From contig NC_092563.1 of assembly GCF_037975245.1 (NCBI RefSeq), positions 1,765,001 to 1,829,000 on the forward strand: 64,000 nucleotides of DNA, read 5' to 3'. Within the stretch, counting starts at the first letter, position 1. Each line of letters begins with the position of its first letter. The position numbers and the translations under genes are program-made. Source of the stretch: Apostichopus japonicus (taxonomy: Eukaryota; Echinodermata; Holothuroidea; Aspidochirotida; Stichopodidae). Below the pieces are notes generated by a model that saw nothing but the letters and a program-made list of their open reading frames with translations, searched no databases and was not told where the DNA came from. Shown piece by piece: positions 1 to 13,478 of the stretch.

Positions 1-774
1 CTAGCTTGTAGTCGAGTTATCGCAACTTAGGTTTTGAGGGCGATTAATCAAACTTCCAAAGTGTAATCGTGACTACTGGCGATTAATCGATTACGACTAT
101 CAGCACTACCGTATACTGTATCTAGTACTAGACTAGGTCTAGTACTATTGCTACTTGTGTTAATTGACATCACACTTCTTGAAGATTCTTGTGATCCTGA
201 ATGTAAGATCATCTCATAATTAGCTTTTAATGCATGTGCTACCCCAGAGAAAATGTAAAAATGTGAAAAGTTGTTAATTTCCACCCACTTATGAAGCAAA
301 ATACCAGTTTTAAAGAAAAGGTTTCTCTCTCAGTGTGGTGTCGTCATCAACAAGCCAGTTCCATCAAGAAATAGTACTTAGTATAAGCAGCAAGGTCAGT
401 GGCAAAAGTAATTCCACAAAACAGCCAAAATCCAAAATCGGATCCAATAGGGATCCTCACTTGTAGCATCAAGGGCTCATTTGAACTCAAATAACTTAGC
501 TCCTGTTATTTGAAGCGGGCAGATATTCATATATGACATGGGCATTCATTTTAACTAGTAAAATTTTATTGACTTACTGCACGGCCATTAATTTTAATCT
601 GTTGCAACTACAGTATAGTACTCTCAATTTGTGCAGCAGTCATTGAGAGTTGTGCATGGGCCAGTTTTATTTCAATTTTTCTTGTTTAACAGAAATAAAT
701 AACTTGAAATGATATATGTTTTTCCTCAAAGATTTGAAAAACTGAAGTTGGCTACTGGGTAACACTAGGAAGAA
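1..774. other. 5' flank of OSGEP, no gene seen
   Basis: Non-coding sequence upstream of the OSGEP start codon. It should hold the promoter and 5' UTR, but I see no clear TATA box, CpG-rich patch or upstream exon. The open frames here are short and unlike any known protein. Confidence 0.5.
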
Positions 775-3700
775 ATGCCTACTGTAATTGGATTTGAAGG
801 AAGTGCCAATAAACTTGGTATAGGAATTGTCCGCGATGGGGAAGTTCTTGCCAACCCAAGACACACCTACATAACTCCACCTGGACAAGGTATGCATTCA
901 AGTAAAAAGATGAAAAAAGTGATGACAATTTCTTCCATTAACGAGTTGTGGTAACTTCATTAGCTTCATTGCTCAGTTTTTATTTCAAATAGTGTAGAAA
1001 AGTATGAAACTCTATGGAAATGTATTATTTTTTTTAGGCATGTCGTGACTTATAAAAAGTGCCAAGGGGGTTGAAAACAAAATTGTAACTCATTAACTAC
1101 TACTCTAATCTGGTCATCAACATGATATGTCACAGTGACATAACAGCAGCATGCATAAAACATGCAGAGCCTTTGTGGCTATTGACATTGTAATAGCAAA
1201 AATTTATCATAACAGACAAAAGTCACTGCTTAGTTTTGTTTCTCTCATTGTCAATAAAACTATTTTCAACCAGTACATTCAAGCTTAAATAAAAGCTCTA
1301 ACATGGTTAATTCTGAAGTTACATTAGCCTCTTAGCATGTTTTCAAACCTTCAAATTGAAAGAAGTAAAATTGACACTGATAACACAAAGGATTAGTTTA
1401 ATGTCATTAGATTAAAGTTAAGATCACTCAAAATGAAACACTCCAGGGATTTCATGTCATGAAAGTTTAGCATGCTGACCTCACCACAATGCACGATAGG
1501 TGTAGCAGAGGAACTGCTAGAGGCGACAAGGGTGTGAAATAAGCACTGGTCCATTGTGTGAATAATTATTATCATCCAAATTTAACAACGTGAAAGAAAT
1601 TAAAAATTGGTACCCATCTTCAATTTAATTGATGTCTTTTCCATTGCTGAGATTCAAAATTTCAAACTTTGTTTTATTTAGATATTGTGCAATAATTTCA
1701 ATTTGTGAAAGTTATGTTATACACAGACACCATACCAACTGTATTGTATTGTAAGTGCTACTATAATGCAATTAGGCCAATGTCTATTAACTATTTAAGT
1801 CTGATAATCATCTGATGATCCTTATCCAACGAAAAATAACACCATGTCTCACAGTTTTGGCTTTTTGGGCGTTGCTTGTCATGCTTTACTGTATCACTAT
1901 AATATTTTTTTATTTTACAGGTTTCCTACCAAGAGACACTGCCAAGCATCACCAAGAACATGCAGTAGAAGTTCTTAAACAGTAAGATAAATTTGTGAAC
2001 ATTCAGTTTTGTACATCATAATAGACAAACATGGAATGCAGTATGGAAGACACACATGATTCTGCGTAGTCGTTATTGCTGTTACTTCTTCCCGTTTTGT
2101 TGTGTCCCTCTCAGTTTTTCTTGCACTTATGATAAACAAATGAGGCAAACAGAGGATGGAAAGTGTGGAGAAACTTATGTAGATATATTTCTCTTGTTTA
2201 CTTCTTGAATTTAATGCATCTCAAGGGTTTTAGTTCATGGTAAATGTACATTATTAATCAACCATTGTCAAATACTGTGGAGTCCAATCATGCATAAATG
2301 TATAGGTTATGTTTGACGGTTGTTTCTGGTCATATTATACACACAAATTATTTCTTTGTAAATTTTCTCTTAGATGTATGAAGGAAGCTAAGCTCACACC
2401 TCAGGATATAGACTGTGTCTGTTATACCAAAGGTAAATACTTTACCTGAATTTTTATAACACTCACATACCTGTCTCCCCACAACCAAGGCACCCTCACT
2501 CTACTGTGTTCAGAGGTACCTGTCAATAGTTTAGCATTGTCTCTTCCCGACCAGCTGGCAGGAGGAAAGTGAAACGTCTGGCCAAACAGCATTTTGGTGT
2601 TTTTATTTCTTAAATCTTTTTTTCTTTTCCCAAAGAACATTGATGTCAATTAGTTCATGTCATTCAGTCCGAAATCTGGGCCTACATGTTGGTAACAAAA
2701 TTGCAATTTTTATACCAAATTTCACTCCCTTATGTTCTTCTAAGAGACCCAATTGCAACAAATTGCAAACCCATACAATTTCCATTTCATATACAGGGTC
2801 AGTTGTCATAAAATAATAGCAAATTTGTATTTGGCATTTTTTCACCCGATTTGGGCACTACTTTGGCCGGTTGCATCAGAAAAACTGGCAACCCTTGCAC
2901 CCAATGCAAACTACAGTCTGTATAGACTTTAAAACTTAAAACAGTGATATACAATAAAAAAAAACATTGGTAAGGAATTAACAAAATCTGTTGGCTACCA
3001 CCACCACCACCACTACCATCATCATCATCTACCTAACTGCATATATCTCCTTTTCATTACTAAAACATCACTTGCATGTAAAGTTTCAGATCCACAATAT
3101 GTGATTTTACTCTCTGTGCTGTTTCTTTGTGATGTATTTCCCCAGCTTATGTCTTTGGTATAAATGCTACAGGACTAGACAAGATGTTGAAATTAAGTTT
3201 GCAGTGAATAACTGTCTCAAAGCAGACTGAAGTTACTCCCCCAACTGCTCGTACATTTGTCAAATAACTGTTTACATTTTCCGCCTGTTTTGTCCTCATG
3301 TACAGGTCCCGGAATGGGAGGGCCTTTAGTATCTACCGCTGTTGTGGCTCGAACCATTGCGCAACTCTGGAATGTTCCAATCATCGGTGTTAACCATTGT
3401 ATCGGTCGTATCCATTTTCCAAATACCAAATTATTATAACATTGAAAGTAAAATAATTCAACCTTAAGTTTAGCTACCCAGAGTTTCTGCCAAACAACAG
3501 AAACTGTTCACAATTGTTTCCATAGTGACCAGTTGTAAATACCTGTTTTGAGTTTTTAGAGTAAAAGAACCATAGTGTATTTTTTGCACAGGTCAAAGGT
3601 CATTTCAGGCCAACAGATAGTCAAAGTCTGTATGATACATTAAGTTGACTTAGTCTTGAGTATGTTTCATCCCATTTGGTATCAATCTCTATATTATTTT

Positions 3701-6700
3701 CTGATATTGCTCCTCGCCAGTCCATCTTCAAAGAAATTCTTGGGGGGGGGGGAGGGGGGGATTGATGGCATTGTTAGTAAAGCCATCTAGCGCTCCTTTG
3801 AACGCCAAACTAATCCTGATCGTAGCTCTAAACGATTTTCACAATAAAATCTCATGCTTTGTTCATGCTTGTTGTAGTTTATAAATTTCTCATTTGAAAC
3901 TTTGTGAGAAGGAAACAGAAGTAAAAACGTCATTTCTAAAAATTTCAAAAAGTTGTTACCTTGAACTCAGTAGTACAGATATTGAGATGGGACGGTTGAT
4001 AACAGGAGCTGTAAATCCGGTAGTCCTGTATGTCAGCGGCGGTAATACGCAGGTAGGTTTGATATGAACTAATTATTCATCTTTACAATTGCTTTTATAT
4101 ATTGAGAAGAAATCTTTTACATTTTTTCTTTTTGTTTACTTATATCAGGCTTGCAGTTTTTCCCCTTACTTCCTGAATCACTCTATTATCATCCAAATCT
4201 TATCACTGACATTGTCCTTGTTCTTGATCATTTGGCCCTCTGAATTGTTTCAGTTCTTACGTCTTCCTCTTTTTTCTTCAGGCAAACTCCCACCGGAATT
4301 TAGCCGATTTAGTAACTAAGTCTGAATTACGATAAATCTGAATTTCGAGGCATGTGCTTCAAAAGTTATACCATTAAAATAATTTCATATTCTGCAGTTG
4401 TCATAAAGTATGTACTTAAAAAAAAGAAATTTGATATTTATCGTTTTAACATATTAATTCAACGGTTACATTATCTACATAATCTCTGACTGGGACGTAT
4501 TGCTATTATCCTCTGTTCAGGTCATAGCATACTCACAAAGAAGATACAGAATATTTGGTGAGACCATTGACATAGCAGTCGGAAATTGTCTTGACAGGTT
4601 TGCAAGAATTTTAAAGGTATGTTGCATATTTCCTTTCATAACTGTTTCTAATATTTCATGATCCAGTTTAACGTAATATGTATATTTAGTTCTCATATCC
4701 TACTTTTGTGCACTATCCCTCGAGTTGTATATTCCAAATTGCCCGTACTAGTCAGATCACGATATGTGAGTTGTAATTTAAAAATTGGTGGAATTTTTCC
4801 TCATTTGGGAATAACCAGTTGCAAAGATTTGTAACTTGGGACCTAGTCAGGATTCACTAGTCAAAGTAATATCATTTTCAGCAACTAAAGTTACATTTAC
4901 CTTTAATTGAAACATGATGGTTTCTTGGTTTGGTTTTTCATTAAATCCTCAATTGATATTTAAGAATTATTAAAACAAAGGAGATTATAAATAGCCAAAT
5001 TTTAGTAAATGTCAATGAAGTTTGTTTTTGCCCTGGTAAGCAAACTTTTCTTGCAACATCATAGGGAATCGGTTAATTAGTTTTCATATTTACAGAAACA
5101 GTTTATTATTTCCCACATATTAACCATGATGTGTGTTACTCTGATGAAACATAACACTTTGTAATTTTCAATCTCTGCAGCTATCAAATGATCCAAGTCC
5201 TGGTTACAACATAGAACAAGCTGCCAAAAAGTAAGAAAACCAATTTTGTTTTCTTTTTCTCTCTTCCTCTCTGTTTATTCTTTAATTTATTAACTTTTTC
5301 AGAGTTAGAGATAAATTTTAAGAAACTCATTGAATGGACTTCATTACACCAAGATCAAGTTTCTTCTGAAAAATCAGGCCAAAATTTGTACATTTCTGTT
5401 TTAGGGTTTGTCAGAAGGTAAACAATTTACTAAGGTTTAATTTTTTTTCCCCCCCTTCACTCTTCTCAATTTGTAGAGGTAAAGTTCTCATTGACCTTCC
5501 ATATGTGGTGAAGGGTATGGACGTCTCTTTCTCTGGTTTATTGTCCTATATTGAGGTAAGTTGTAACCAAAGATGAAAACAGTATGTTGTTATTTATATC
5601 TAAACAGATATGTAGCTGTTAAGTTGTACATTGTTTTAGTTTAACCAATCATTAACTCAGAGTTGGGTCACATATTAAAGCCCCAGTTTGCATCCCCATC
5701 ATAAACACCACCAAAACGATACCAGTCTCAATAGTCTTAATCAACTTACTTGGCACTAATGTGTAGTAGTAGTAGTAGTAGGTGAGGATGATGAGTGATG
5801 ATGAATCACGATGATGATGGATGAAAATGGTGTGAAGGTGGCGGTGACGATATGACGGTTACGATGACAATGACGATAGACAGTGATGATAAATGATGGT
5901 TACGGTGATGATGGTGAAGGTGATGATGATGAATGATGTTGATGATGGTGATCATGGATACTGCTCATACTTGGTGTGTCGATGCATCGCTTTGAGTGCA
6001 AGACCGGTATTGTTTTTTGGTGGAGGTGTGTAGTGCCAGGTACAGTAGACTGACCTGTGTTTACCATGCCATAGTGTAACTGTACATCAAAATAGTGGTT
6101 CAGGACAGATATTGTAAGAGCTATTTCTGGTGAACATGCAGAAGTATAGTGTAATGAAATCATCGGAAACCTCGATGCATTTTTGCAATTTATTTTATAT
6201 TTTATTTAATTAACTTGTTTTGCCTTTTGGATATGTGGTAATATTTTGATGATGTAATCCCTCTCTCTTTCAGGATGTAGCTCATAAGAAGCTCAAATCT
6301 GGTGAATGCACCCCTGAGGACCTCTGCTTTTCACTTCAGGTAATATTTCAAAGATAATTTTGATATGTATCTCTACAGATGGAGTTATGACTATTAACAC
6401 ATATACTAAACTACATGTACATATGAGACAGAAGTACACATGTTCTTGTGGGTGTGTTTTTCCAAAAGGTTGAAAGCATATTCTTTTATTTATTTTATTA
6501 TACTTGTCATCTTTAATGAGGGTAGTCCTGCTCAGTGCAGAAGCATAATGGTTTAGTGTGGTAAGAAACAAGTTCCACCGACTGCAAAATGTAGTTTTGT
6601 AGGAGATGTTCATGCAGCCATTAACTTATGTAGAACAGACAGTTAAGCCTTGGGTCAGATTGCAAAATAATTTACTCCAGGAAGGATGCAGTTATGTTTA

Positions 6701-9700
6701 ATGAGTGATTTGTTCTAATGGGTAAATGATTTTATGCTTCTTGTTCAAAGATGGTTAGAAGCCTCCTTTAAAATTTCTCCCTGTTTTATTTCTTTTACAT
6801 TTTATTTCTTTATATTCTGCAGGAGACCATCTTTGCCATGCTGGTGGAGATAACAGAGAGGGCCATGGCGCACTGCGAAACCAGGGAAGTTCTTATAGTC
6901 GGGGGTGTTGGCTGTAAGTATAGCCAGGACAGTAGTAAAATATACTGCAGCCTAACTCTGTTCCTTCCCTGAATTGCAAAGACTGTAATTGATGACTACA
7001 TAGATAGTCCTGTGGTGTAAATGCAATTAATCAATGGTCCCTTATGATCCACCCCTCCCTCCGCCCCTCCGCCCCTCCCTCCTCCCCTTTCCACCTTTCT
7101 ATTTCCTTTCGTGTTCCTCTTACAACCTTTTGAACTTTTTAAGATGGGTTACTCTTCCTTCAGTAGATTTAAACTAATTTCTTTTCCGCTCCAAATTTTA
7201 AGTACGACTTATTTTGAGTCGCTGTTTCCTTCGCATGGAAGAAATATGTAGTCCTTCAACAATAGTTAGTATCATTTGGAAAACTTGATCTTAACCAACA
7301 AGTTGAAATCTTCATTTTGCAATATTACATTTGCTACTTCCACTCTCACTCTTTCGCCAGGCAATGTCCGTCTCCAAGAAATGATGGGAGCGATGGCAAA
7401 GGAGAGGAATGCTAAATTATTTGCCACAGATGAAAGGTAATGTGAACAACCATTATGAGGGGGATAGAGGGAAGTGAGGGGACATGTGGAGGGAGAGGTA
7501 ATGTGATCAACCATTATGAGGGAGATAGAGGGAAGTGAGGGGACATGTGGAGGGAGAGGTAATGTGATCAACCATTATGAGGGGGATAGAGGGAAGTGAG
7601 GGGACATGTGGAGGGAGAGGTAATGTGACAACCATTATGAGGGAGATAGAGGGAAGTGAGGGGACATGTGGAGGGAGAGGTAATGTGATCAACCATTATG
7701 AGGGGGATAGAGGGAAGTGAGGGGACATGTGGAGGGAGAGGTAATGTGATCAACCATTATGAGGTGGATAGAGGGAAGTGAGGGGACATGTGGAGGGAGA
7801 GGTAATGTGATCAACCATTATGAGGGAGATAGAGGGAAGTGAGGGGACATGTGGAGGGAGAGGTAATGTGATCAACCATTATGAGGGGGATAGAGGGAAG
7901 TGAGGGGACATGTGGAGGGAGAGGTAATGTGATCAACCATTATGAGGGAGATAGAGGGAAGTGAGGGGACATGTGGAGGGAGAGGTAATGTGATCAACCA
8001 TTATGAGGGGGATAGAGGGAAGTGAGGGGACATGTGGAGGGAGAGGTAATGTGATCAACCATTATGAGGGAGATAGAGGGAAGTGAGGGGACATGTGGAG
8101 GGAGAGGTAATGTGATCAACCATTATGAGGGAGATAGAGGGAAGTGAGGGGACATGTGGAGGGAGAGGTAATGTGATCAACCATTATGAGGGGGATAGAG
8201 GGAAGTGAGGGGACATGTGGAGGGAGAGGTAATGTGATCAACCATTATGAGGGGGATAGAGGGAAGTGAGGGGACATGTGGAGGGAGAGGTAATGTGATC
8301 AACCATTATGAGGGGGATAGAGGGAAGTGAGGGGACATGTGGAGGGAGAGGTAATGTGATCAACCATTATGAGGGGGATAGAGGGAAGTGAGGGGACATG
8401 TGGAGGGAGAGGTAATGTGAACAACCATTATGAGGGAGATAGAGGGAAGTGAGGGGACATGTGGAGGGAGAGGTAATGTTAACAACCATTATGAGGGAGA
8501 GTGAGAGGGAAGTGAGGGGACAGATGGAGGGAGAGGTAATGTGAACAACCATTATGAGGGAGAGTGAGAGGGAAGTGAGGGGACAGATGGAGGATGTGAT
8601 GGGTTTCCTGTCCATCCATCATAAAATGTCTTGAACTGTCTTCTTTAAAAATCTTTCTCAAATGTAGGGGGACATGTAGTGGAATAGTCTCCAATGCTAT
8701 GTATGACATATGTTATTTGGTCATGTCTTTTGAAGGCATTTCACTGGAGGTTAAATTTTACTATTACCCATGAATGTTTGTATTTTGAAGTGCTGTTTTC
8801 CTGCATTAGCTAATGTTTGAATTTAATCGCAATGGACAGTCCATTAAATAACCTGTTAAAACAAATTTTGAATTTCTATTCAATACAGAAATCCCATATT
8901 TGTACCTGATTTTCCCCACATGTCTACTTTTTCTACATTATGAAAATTGTTGCCTACTTGTGAGCACAACAATGACAAAAATAATAATAATAACAATAAA
9001 AACAATTATTCCCACCTATTTGTTATCGTTCCAGATTCTGTATTGACAATGGTGCTATGATAGCTCAAGCGGGATGGGAAATGTTCAAGTCCGGTCAAAC
9101 CACCGCTTGGGATGAAACTTGGTGCACGCAGAGGTAAAATTGAGTCATCCACACAGTTTACTAAAATAATTCCCCAGCTGATTGTACAAAATCCCCTGAC
9201 TGAATCTTTTCCTTATCGATGATAGAAGGTGGGGGGTGTCTCGGAGTGGGGGCATGGCCCCATGGTCCACCACCCTCACTCCCCCCCCCCCATGCAGCCA
9301 CCAATGTCAGGACAAGCTTGGATATGGTAAAACCTATTATCATAATTGGATCTTTAATATCCAATGCCTACAGCACTTTTATAACAGATATAATTTGGCT
9401 TAGCCTACTTCGATTACAAGGTTTAGACTGAAGGTGTTTTCCCCATTTGCTGCTGATACTAATTACTAGCTGGTTATACCTCTTAGTGGTTGTGTAGATA
9501 TCGTACTACCTAAATTCTTCAAAGCTGCACCAAGCATCTAGCCTATGCCTTCATACAACAACATAACAGATGTACGTAGGATGAGTCTACTGTACACATA
9601 AGAATTGGAGTTAAAAATGAATGGTTACTGCTATTAAAAAATGAAATGTAACTGCTAAGGCTGATTAGTACCCCGTTAGTTGCTCTTGTTTGGACGATGA

Positions 9701-12192
9701 GAAACAATTCGGAGTCAGTTGTGCTTTGATTGGAAAGATAACGCTTTGATTAGAAAGATAATTCTGAAAGATAATTTCATATCAAATAGCAGTGTTAAGT
9801 ATCCTGTCTGCCAGAGTCCACAGTAGAGATACCTAGAACTGCCCATTCTAATTTGATATATGTTTATTAACTTGGCAGGTGTTAATTTATTATCTCTTAG
9901 TGATGTAGGGCTAATATCCCACTGATTTTACCATATTTGGAACGAAATGAAAATTCTCCCTCAAAGGTTGCTACTGCTGCACTAATTTAATTGAAGCCAC
10001 CATATATGCCGCATAATATTAATACCTACCACTTAACTGGTCGGCGTGGAATGAGTTTTGGGCTTTAAAAAAGAAATAATAAATTTAAAACTGGTTCTTT
10101 AAAGAGAAGTGACAGTATCCGTAGTGGTACTTTTCATAATTATTTGCTATTTGAAGATATTTTACGATTGACTCACTCTGAGATGTGTCTATACTGTACG
10201 AGGGGAGGGGGGGGTACCACCCAACTGCCAGTTTATAGTTTAGTACATAACTAGAATGTATCCTGTATACCAGTGTGTAGTCACTCTGAGATGTGTCTAT
10301 ACAAGAGGAGGGGAGGGGGGGGGGGGGTAGGTACCACCCAACTGCCAGTCTATAGTTTAGTACATAGCTAGTATGTATCCTGTACTCCCATTTTCCAGTC
10401 AGTCTGTGGTGAGTCTTAACAAATTGCTGCCAGTCTGTAGTTCATATAAGTCTAACTACGTTAAGTTGATAAGACACCCACAGATTTCCGAGGACAGTTA
10501 CATGACTTCATGTGCTGTCCACAGATTAAAAATTTCCCCTAAAATGTCTCCAGACATGTGATATGCTCTGTTCTAGGTAAGGCCCCAAATTTGGCGAAAG
10601 GCCCCGAATAGTTTCACCCGTTTGTCCCTCCCTTTGTAGAAACAGGATGAATGTATTATGCACGCTGTGATTGTTTACAATTACAAACATAAAGGCAAGC
10701 CAATTCAAGTCATTCAACACATTTATACCCTGTTATTCACAAGGAAGACCTCTTTTTGCACTTATGAGACAAATAAAGAGAATTCCCATGTGCACTATTC
10801 TTTAGGAGGGGGGGGGGGGCATTGGATATTTTATACCTTGGACAAAGTACTTTTTCATGTGTGAACTTTATTGCTCTAAACTGAGCTATTTCTTTACCAT
10901 TAGAGTATCAGAAATTTTACAAAATCAACGTAAGTGGCCGCTTCAAGCCTACTTGCTTGAACTTCAGAGCTATATAGATTTGGAAATTGGCCAGAGCAAA
11001 TTTGATGTGTAAACATTGTAACAAAGATCAGAAAAGCTCTTTGACTAGGTTAGACAAACTTGCCCCACACTGTTTGTGTGTGGTAGCGATAAACACATCA
11101 CTGCTATCTAAGCATGCATGCCCCAGGAGTGGCAGTGATCCAACAACAAATATAGGTTTGGCTTGATTCCAATTTCTAGATTCAGTACTTGATATAGGAA
11201 CGTATTAGAGCGGACTCTCTAGGCTGATAACATAAGAATGTATTAGAATGGACTCTCTAGGCTGTTGTGTATGTTTGTCTAAACACAGGAAGCAATACAA
11301 GCAGAGTTATCTCTGGTAATATATTGGACCAATAGTAGTAATAAAACACTTGAAGGCAAAATTCTGAGTCGTAGATATTGAGCAGTGGTACTGTTGAAAA
11401 CCGGTTGATAACCGGTTGATAACTGGTTGATAACTGGTTCTCATGAATAGTGTAAATTCTCTACACAATCGGTTCAATGTCTTGCAATATCAAAGATCAA
11501 AATTTGGAAACATTGTTTCCAAAGTAACTTTAACACAACAATGCGACGATCATACAGCATGGAAATTTAAAGTTAAATATACCAGATATAAAAAATATCC
11601 TGGAAGTAGAAGGTCATATGAGGTCACAAGGTTAACATCTGGATGTCTTTAAAAAGCAGTATTTTGAAAAGAAAGTATATAACATTTATATACTTTGGGT
11701 ATGTTAAATTGTCGTGTGCCAATTCCTAAACTTAAGTTGTGTTTCAATGGTCATGTTAGATCAGAAAACTATCAGAGCATGACAGCTCCACTACTAAATA
11801 TCATATGAGCCCTCACATTACAACCTCACAACTAACAAATCATCACTGAAGGTGAACCCAGGTCAGAAGTTAACTTACAAATCTTTTAATTGTCACAAGT
11901 TCTACGTATTTCATACATTGTTACATGTAAGTTCACCTTAGTTTGTACGAGAATCTTACCAAGTTTTTAAGCAGTGGTCTGAGATAACTGGAGGTCAGCA
12001 TTGGTCAGAACTTCTATTATGTAAGGTTAACTTGTTGGAAGGAGATTGGCATTTCGTTTGGTAAATTATCACAAATTGGCTTTGAAATAATAGTTCCTCT
12101 CCCAAATGTAACTTTGTTGTTTTGCCCCCCTTTTCATTTTGATTTGATGCAGATATAGAACGGATGAAGTGGAGGTCACATGGAGAGATTGA
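775..12192 (+). CDS. OSGEP: tRNA N6-adenosine threonylcarbamoyltransferase OSGEP, 13 coding exons
   Basis: OSGEP is the catalytic subunit of KEOPS. It transfers threonylcarbamoyl from threonylcarbamoyl-AMP to A37 of ANN-decoding tRNAs (t6A) in cytosol and nucleus. I placed coding exons at 775-889, 1921-1981, 2374-2432, 3306-3407, 3979-4052, 4521-4616, 5181-5230, 5477-5555, 6274-6339, 6823-6913, 7361-7436, 9035-9133 and 12153-12192. All introns are GT-AG. Joined, they make 1008 nt (335 residues plus TGA), the same length as the human protein. Seen directly: the N-terminal FEGSANK block; the metal-binding histidines H109 and H113 in NHCIGH (codon 113 is split between exons 4 and 5); the YVSGGNTQ nucleotide-binding block at 130-137; the GVGCN block; and D294 in CIDNGAM. 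The start is the first ATG, with the family's MP-V-GFEGSA opening. No broken or missing residues were found. Exon 11 ends at the edge of a minisatellite that repeats its splice donor. The downstream gene METTL27 is convergent. Confidence 0.97.
2994..3031. repeat. (CCA)n/(ATC)n microsatellite in OSGEP intron 3
   Basis: A short run of CCA triplets passes into ATC triplets between OSGEP exons 3 and 4. It is simple sequence, with no other feature in this intron. Confidence 0.8.
3739..3760. repeat. poly-G tract in OSGEP intron 4
   Basis: Two G runs are separated by a single A. The rest of intron 4 (3408-3978) shows nothing recognisable. Confidence 0.8.
5767..5965. repeat. degenerate TAG/GATGAT simple repeat in OSGEP intron 8
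   Basis: A TAG-triplet run is followed by about 180 bp of imperfect GATGAT/GGTGAT triplets. It explains the low-complexity His/Ser-rich open frame on the - strand here, which I do not regard as a gene. Confidence 0.8.
6481..6545 (-). mobile_element. LINE 3' tail fragment in OSGEP intron 9
   Basis: About 42 bp (6504-6545) matches the 3' end of the LINE at 62717-62758 almost exactly. Read on the - strand, it encodes the end of a LINE ORF2 and its stop region, followed by an A/AATAAA-rich tail (6481-6503). This is the expected product of a severely 5'-truncated LINE insertion. Confidence 0.7.
7437..8591. repeat. 61-bp minisatellite that repeats the exon 11 splice donor
   Basis: About 19 tandem units of 61 bp (one is 60 bp) begin exactly at the OSGEP exon 11 splice donor. 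Each unit carries GAGAG|GTAATGT, near-identical to the genuine junction GAAAG|GTAATGT. Units are near-identical; the main variants are GGGGGATAG versus GGGAGATAG, and the last units diverge. Open frames read across the array are repeat artefacts. The remainder of intron 11 (8592-9034) is plain AT-rich sequence. Confidence 0.95.
9222..9298. repeat. GC-rich imperfect inverted repeat in OSGEP intron 12
   Basis: A G-rich left arm (GGTGGGGGG...GAGTGGGGGCATGG) and a C-rich right arm (CCATGG...CACTCCCCCCCCCCCATG) can fold on each other. It stands out against AT-rich surroundings and may be a MITE remnant. Confidence 0.5.
10174..10386. repeat. tandem duplication (2 x about 105 bp) in OSGEP intron 12
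   Basis: Two copies begin CACTCTGAGATGTGTCTATAC at 10174 and 10282. Each contains a G-run, then GTACCACCCAACTGCCAGT and a GTATCCTGTA end. Copy 2 has a longer G tract. The rest of the 3-kb intron 12 shows no gene. Confidence 0.85.
11399..11441. repeat. short ACTGGTTGATA tandem repeat
   Basis: Four copies of an 11-13 bp unit (ACCGGTTGATA or ACTGGTTGATA) lie late in OSGEP intron 12. Confidence 0.8.
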
Positions 12193-12443
12193 TGATGATG
12201 ACATGTTGGTTCTAAAGATGATGAAGGGATGGAAGGAGGTTGATCTTGGGTCATGATGTCCAAGACAACTGGAGAGCTGGAGTCCTTTATGATCTAAGGG
12301 GAGAGACACGCACATCGCATCAAGGCACTCAGACCAATTGTCATGAAAGATAAATACAGGAACCCACAGAATTGATGAAATTTCTAGTTCAAGAAAAGGT
12401 GTGCTTTCGGTGAACACCTCTCACGGCCAGGAAGGAAAAAAAA

Positions 12444-12449
12444 AATAAA
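12444..12449 (+). promoter_or_regulatory. candidate polyadenylation signal AATAAA for OSGEP
   Basis: AATAAA lies about 250 bp after the OSGEP stop codon, inside a short A-rich run. A second AATAAA at 13639-13644 would give a longer 3' UTR. Which is used cannot be told from sequence. Confidence 0.4.
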
Positions 12450-13323
12450 ACCTCTGTGTTTGTTTGACTAGCTCTTGAGTGCTGATAGCTAGCTGCAATG
12501 GACAAGCAGGTGTTTCTGAACACCTTGCTGGGGGTTTATCAGGGAATGGGAGTCGGACATTGCCCCTATGCAGTTTGACAGATGGGCCTGTTTCCACCCA
12601 GGATTGCATTTCTGAGGCTCTAGTCAAAGATCAAAGTGCTTTTTATGCACACATGTGTACAATGTAATGAGGACGTGGTATCTGTGTGTGTTGCAACAAC
12701 TAGACCGATATTAACGACTGTCATTTCCATTTGTCAAAGAATGCAATGTAATGTTTAATTAGACTTTGTTGATCTAGTAAAATCTGCACTTTGAGTGCCA
12801 AGAAATATACACAAGTACAATAATGACAGTTATAAATAATAATTCCCTGATTTGTACTGGTTACTGACTTGTTGCAGCTGGCCTGAAATGTAAGAATCAT
12901 GTATCATGAATATATGCATAGAACTGAATATATGTTATCAAATTATCAAGTCAGAGCCATCGGTGAAAATATTTCAGAAATGTTTTGATAGTTTTAGAAT
13001 GTTAACTGTTTGAGACAATACAGGACTCACACCACCTGGTTCACAATTTAATCATCGGACAGAAAGGTGACATTTTACCAGTGTCACTGCTGTGATGTGC
13101 AAGATCACACCAGTATTTCAACGCCATAAAAAAAAACTACGTTTTGACTGCATCCCCATTTGCTTCAAAAGGTACAAAAACGACTACACAAACAACTTGC
13201 AATATAATTTCAGTACAAAATACTCAGTGAAATTGCAGCTAGAAAAACATTGTTTACTTGACCTAGTTTATGCATTTACACAGAATGGTTGGCACATTTT
13301 ATGAAACCAGTGTACTGTGCCTG

Positions 13324-13478
13324 TTGACTGTACACTAGTGTCTAATTACCGACGCTAGCAAGCTGTGTGTGTATTTTCTGGGATCGATGGTGGTGTCTAA
13401 CACTTCTGTTACACCTCATTCGAACTAGGTCAGATTACCGGCATGAGACGTTTCTTTGTGTGCGAGTCTTCACACCCT
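13324..13478 (+). repeat. 155-bp dispersed repeat, copy 1
   Basis: It is the reverse complement of 59251-59405 with about six differences over 155 bp. It starts TTGACTGTACACTAGTGTCT, which includes the palindrome ACACTAGTGT, and ends TTCACACCCT. Flanks are unrelated. No terminal inverted repeat or target duplication is evident. Confidence 0.85.

Noticed and set aside
7272-8709. Pro/Ser/His-rich frames on the - strand
   Set aside because: Translations of the 61-bp minisatellite inside OSGEP intron 11.
11995-12417. 140-codon open frame on the - strand
   Set aside because: It lies across the last OSGEP exon in antisense; the composition is not protein-like and no domain is seen.
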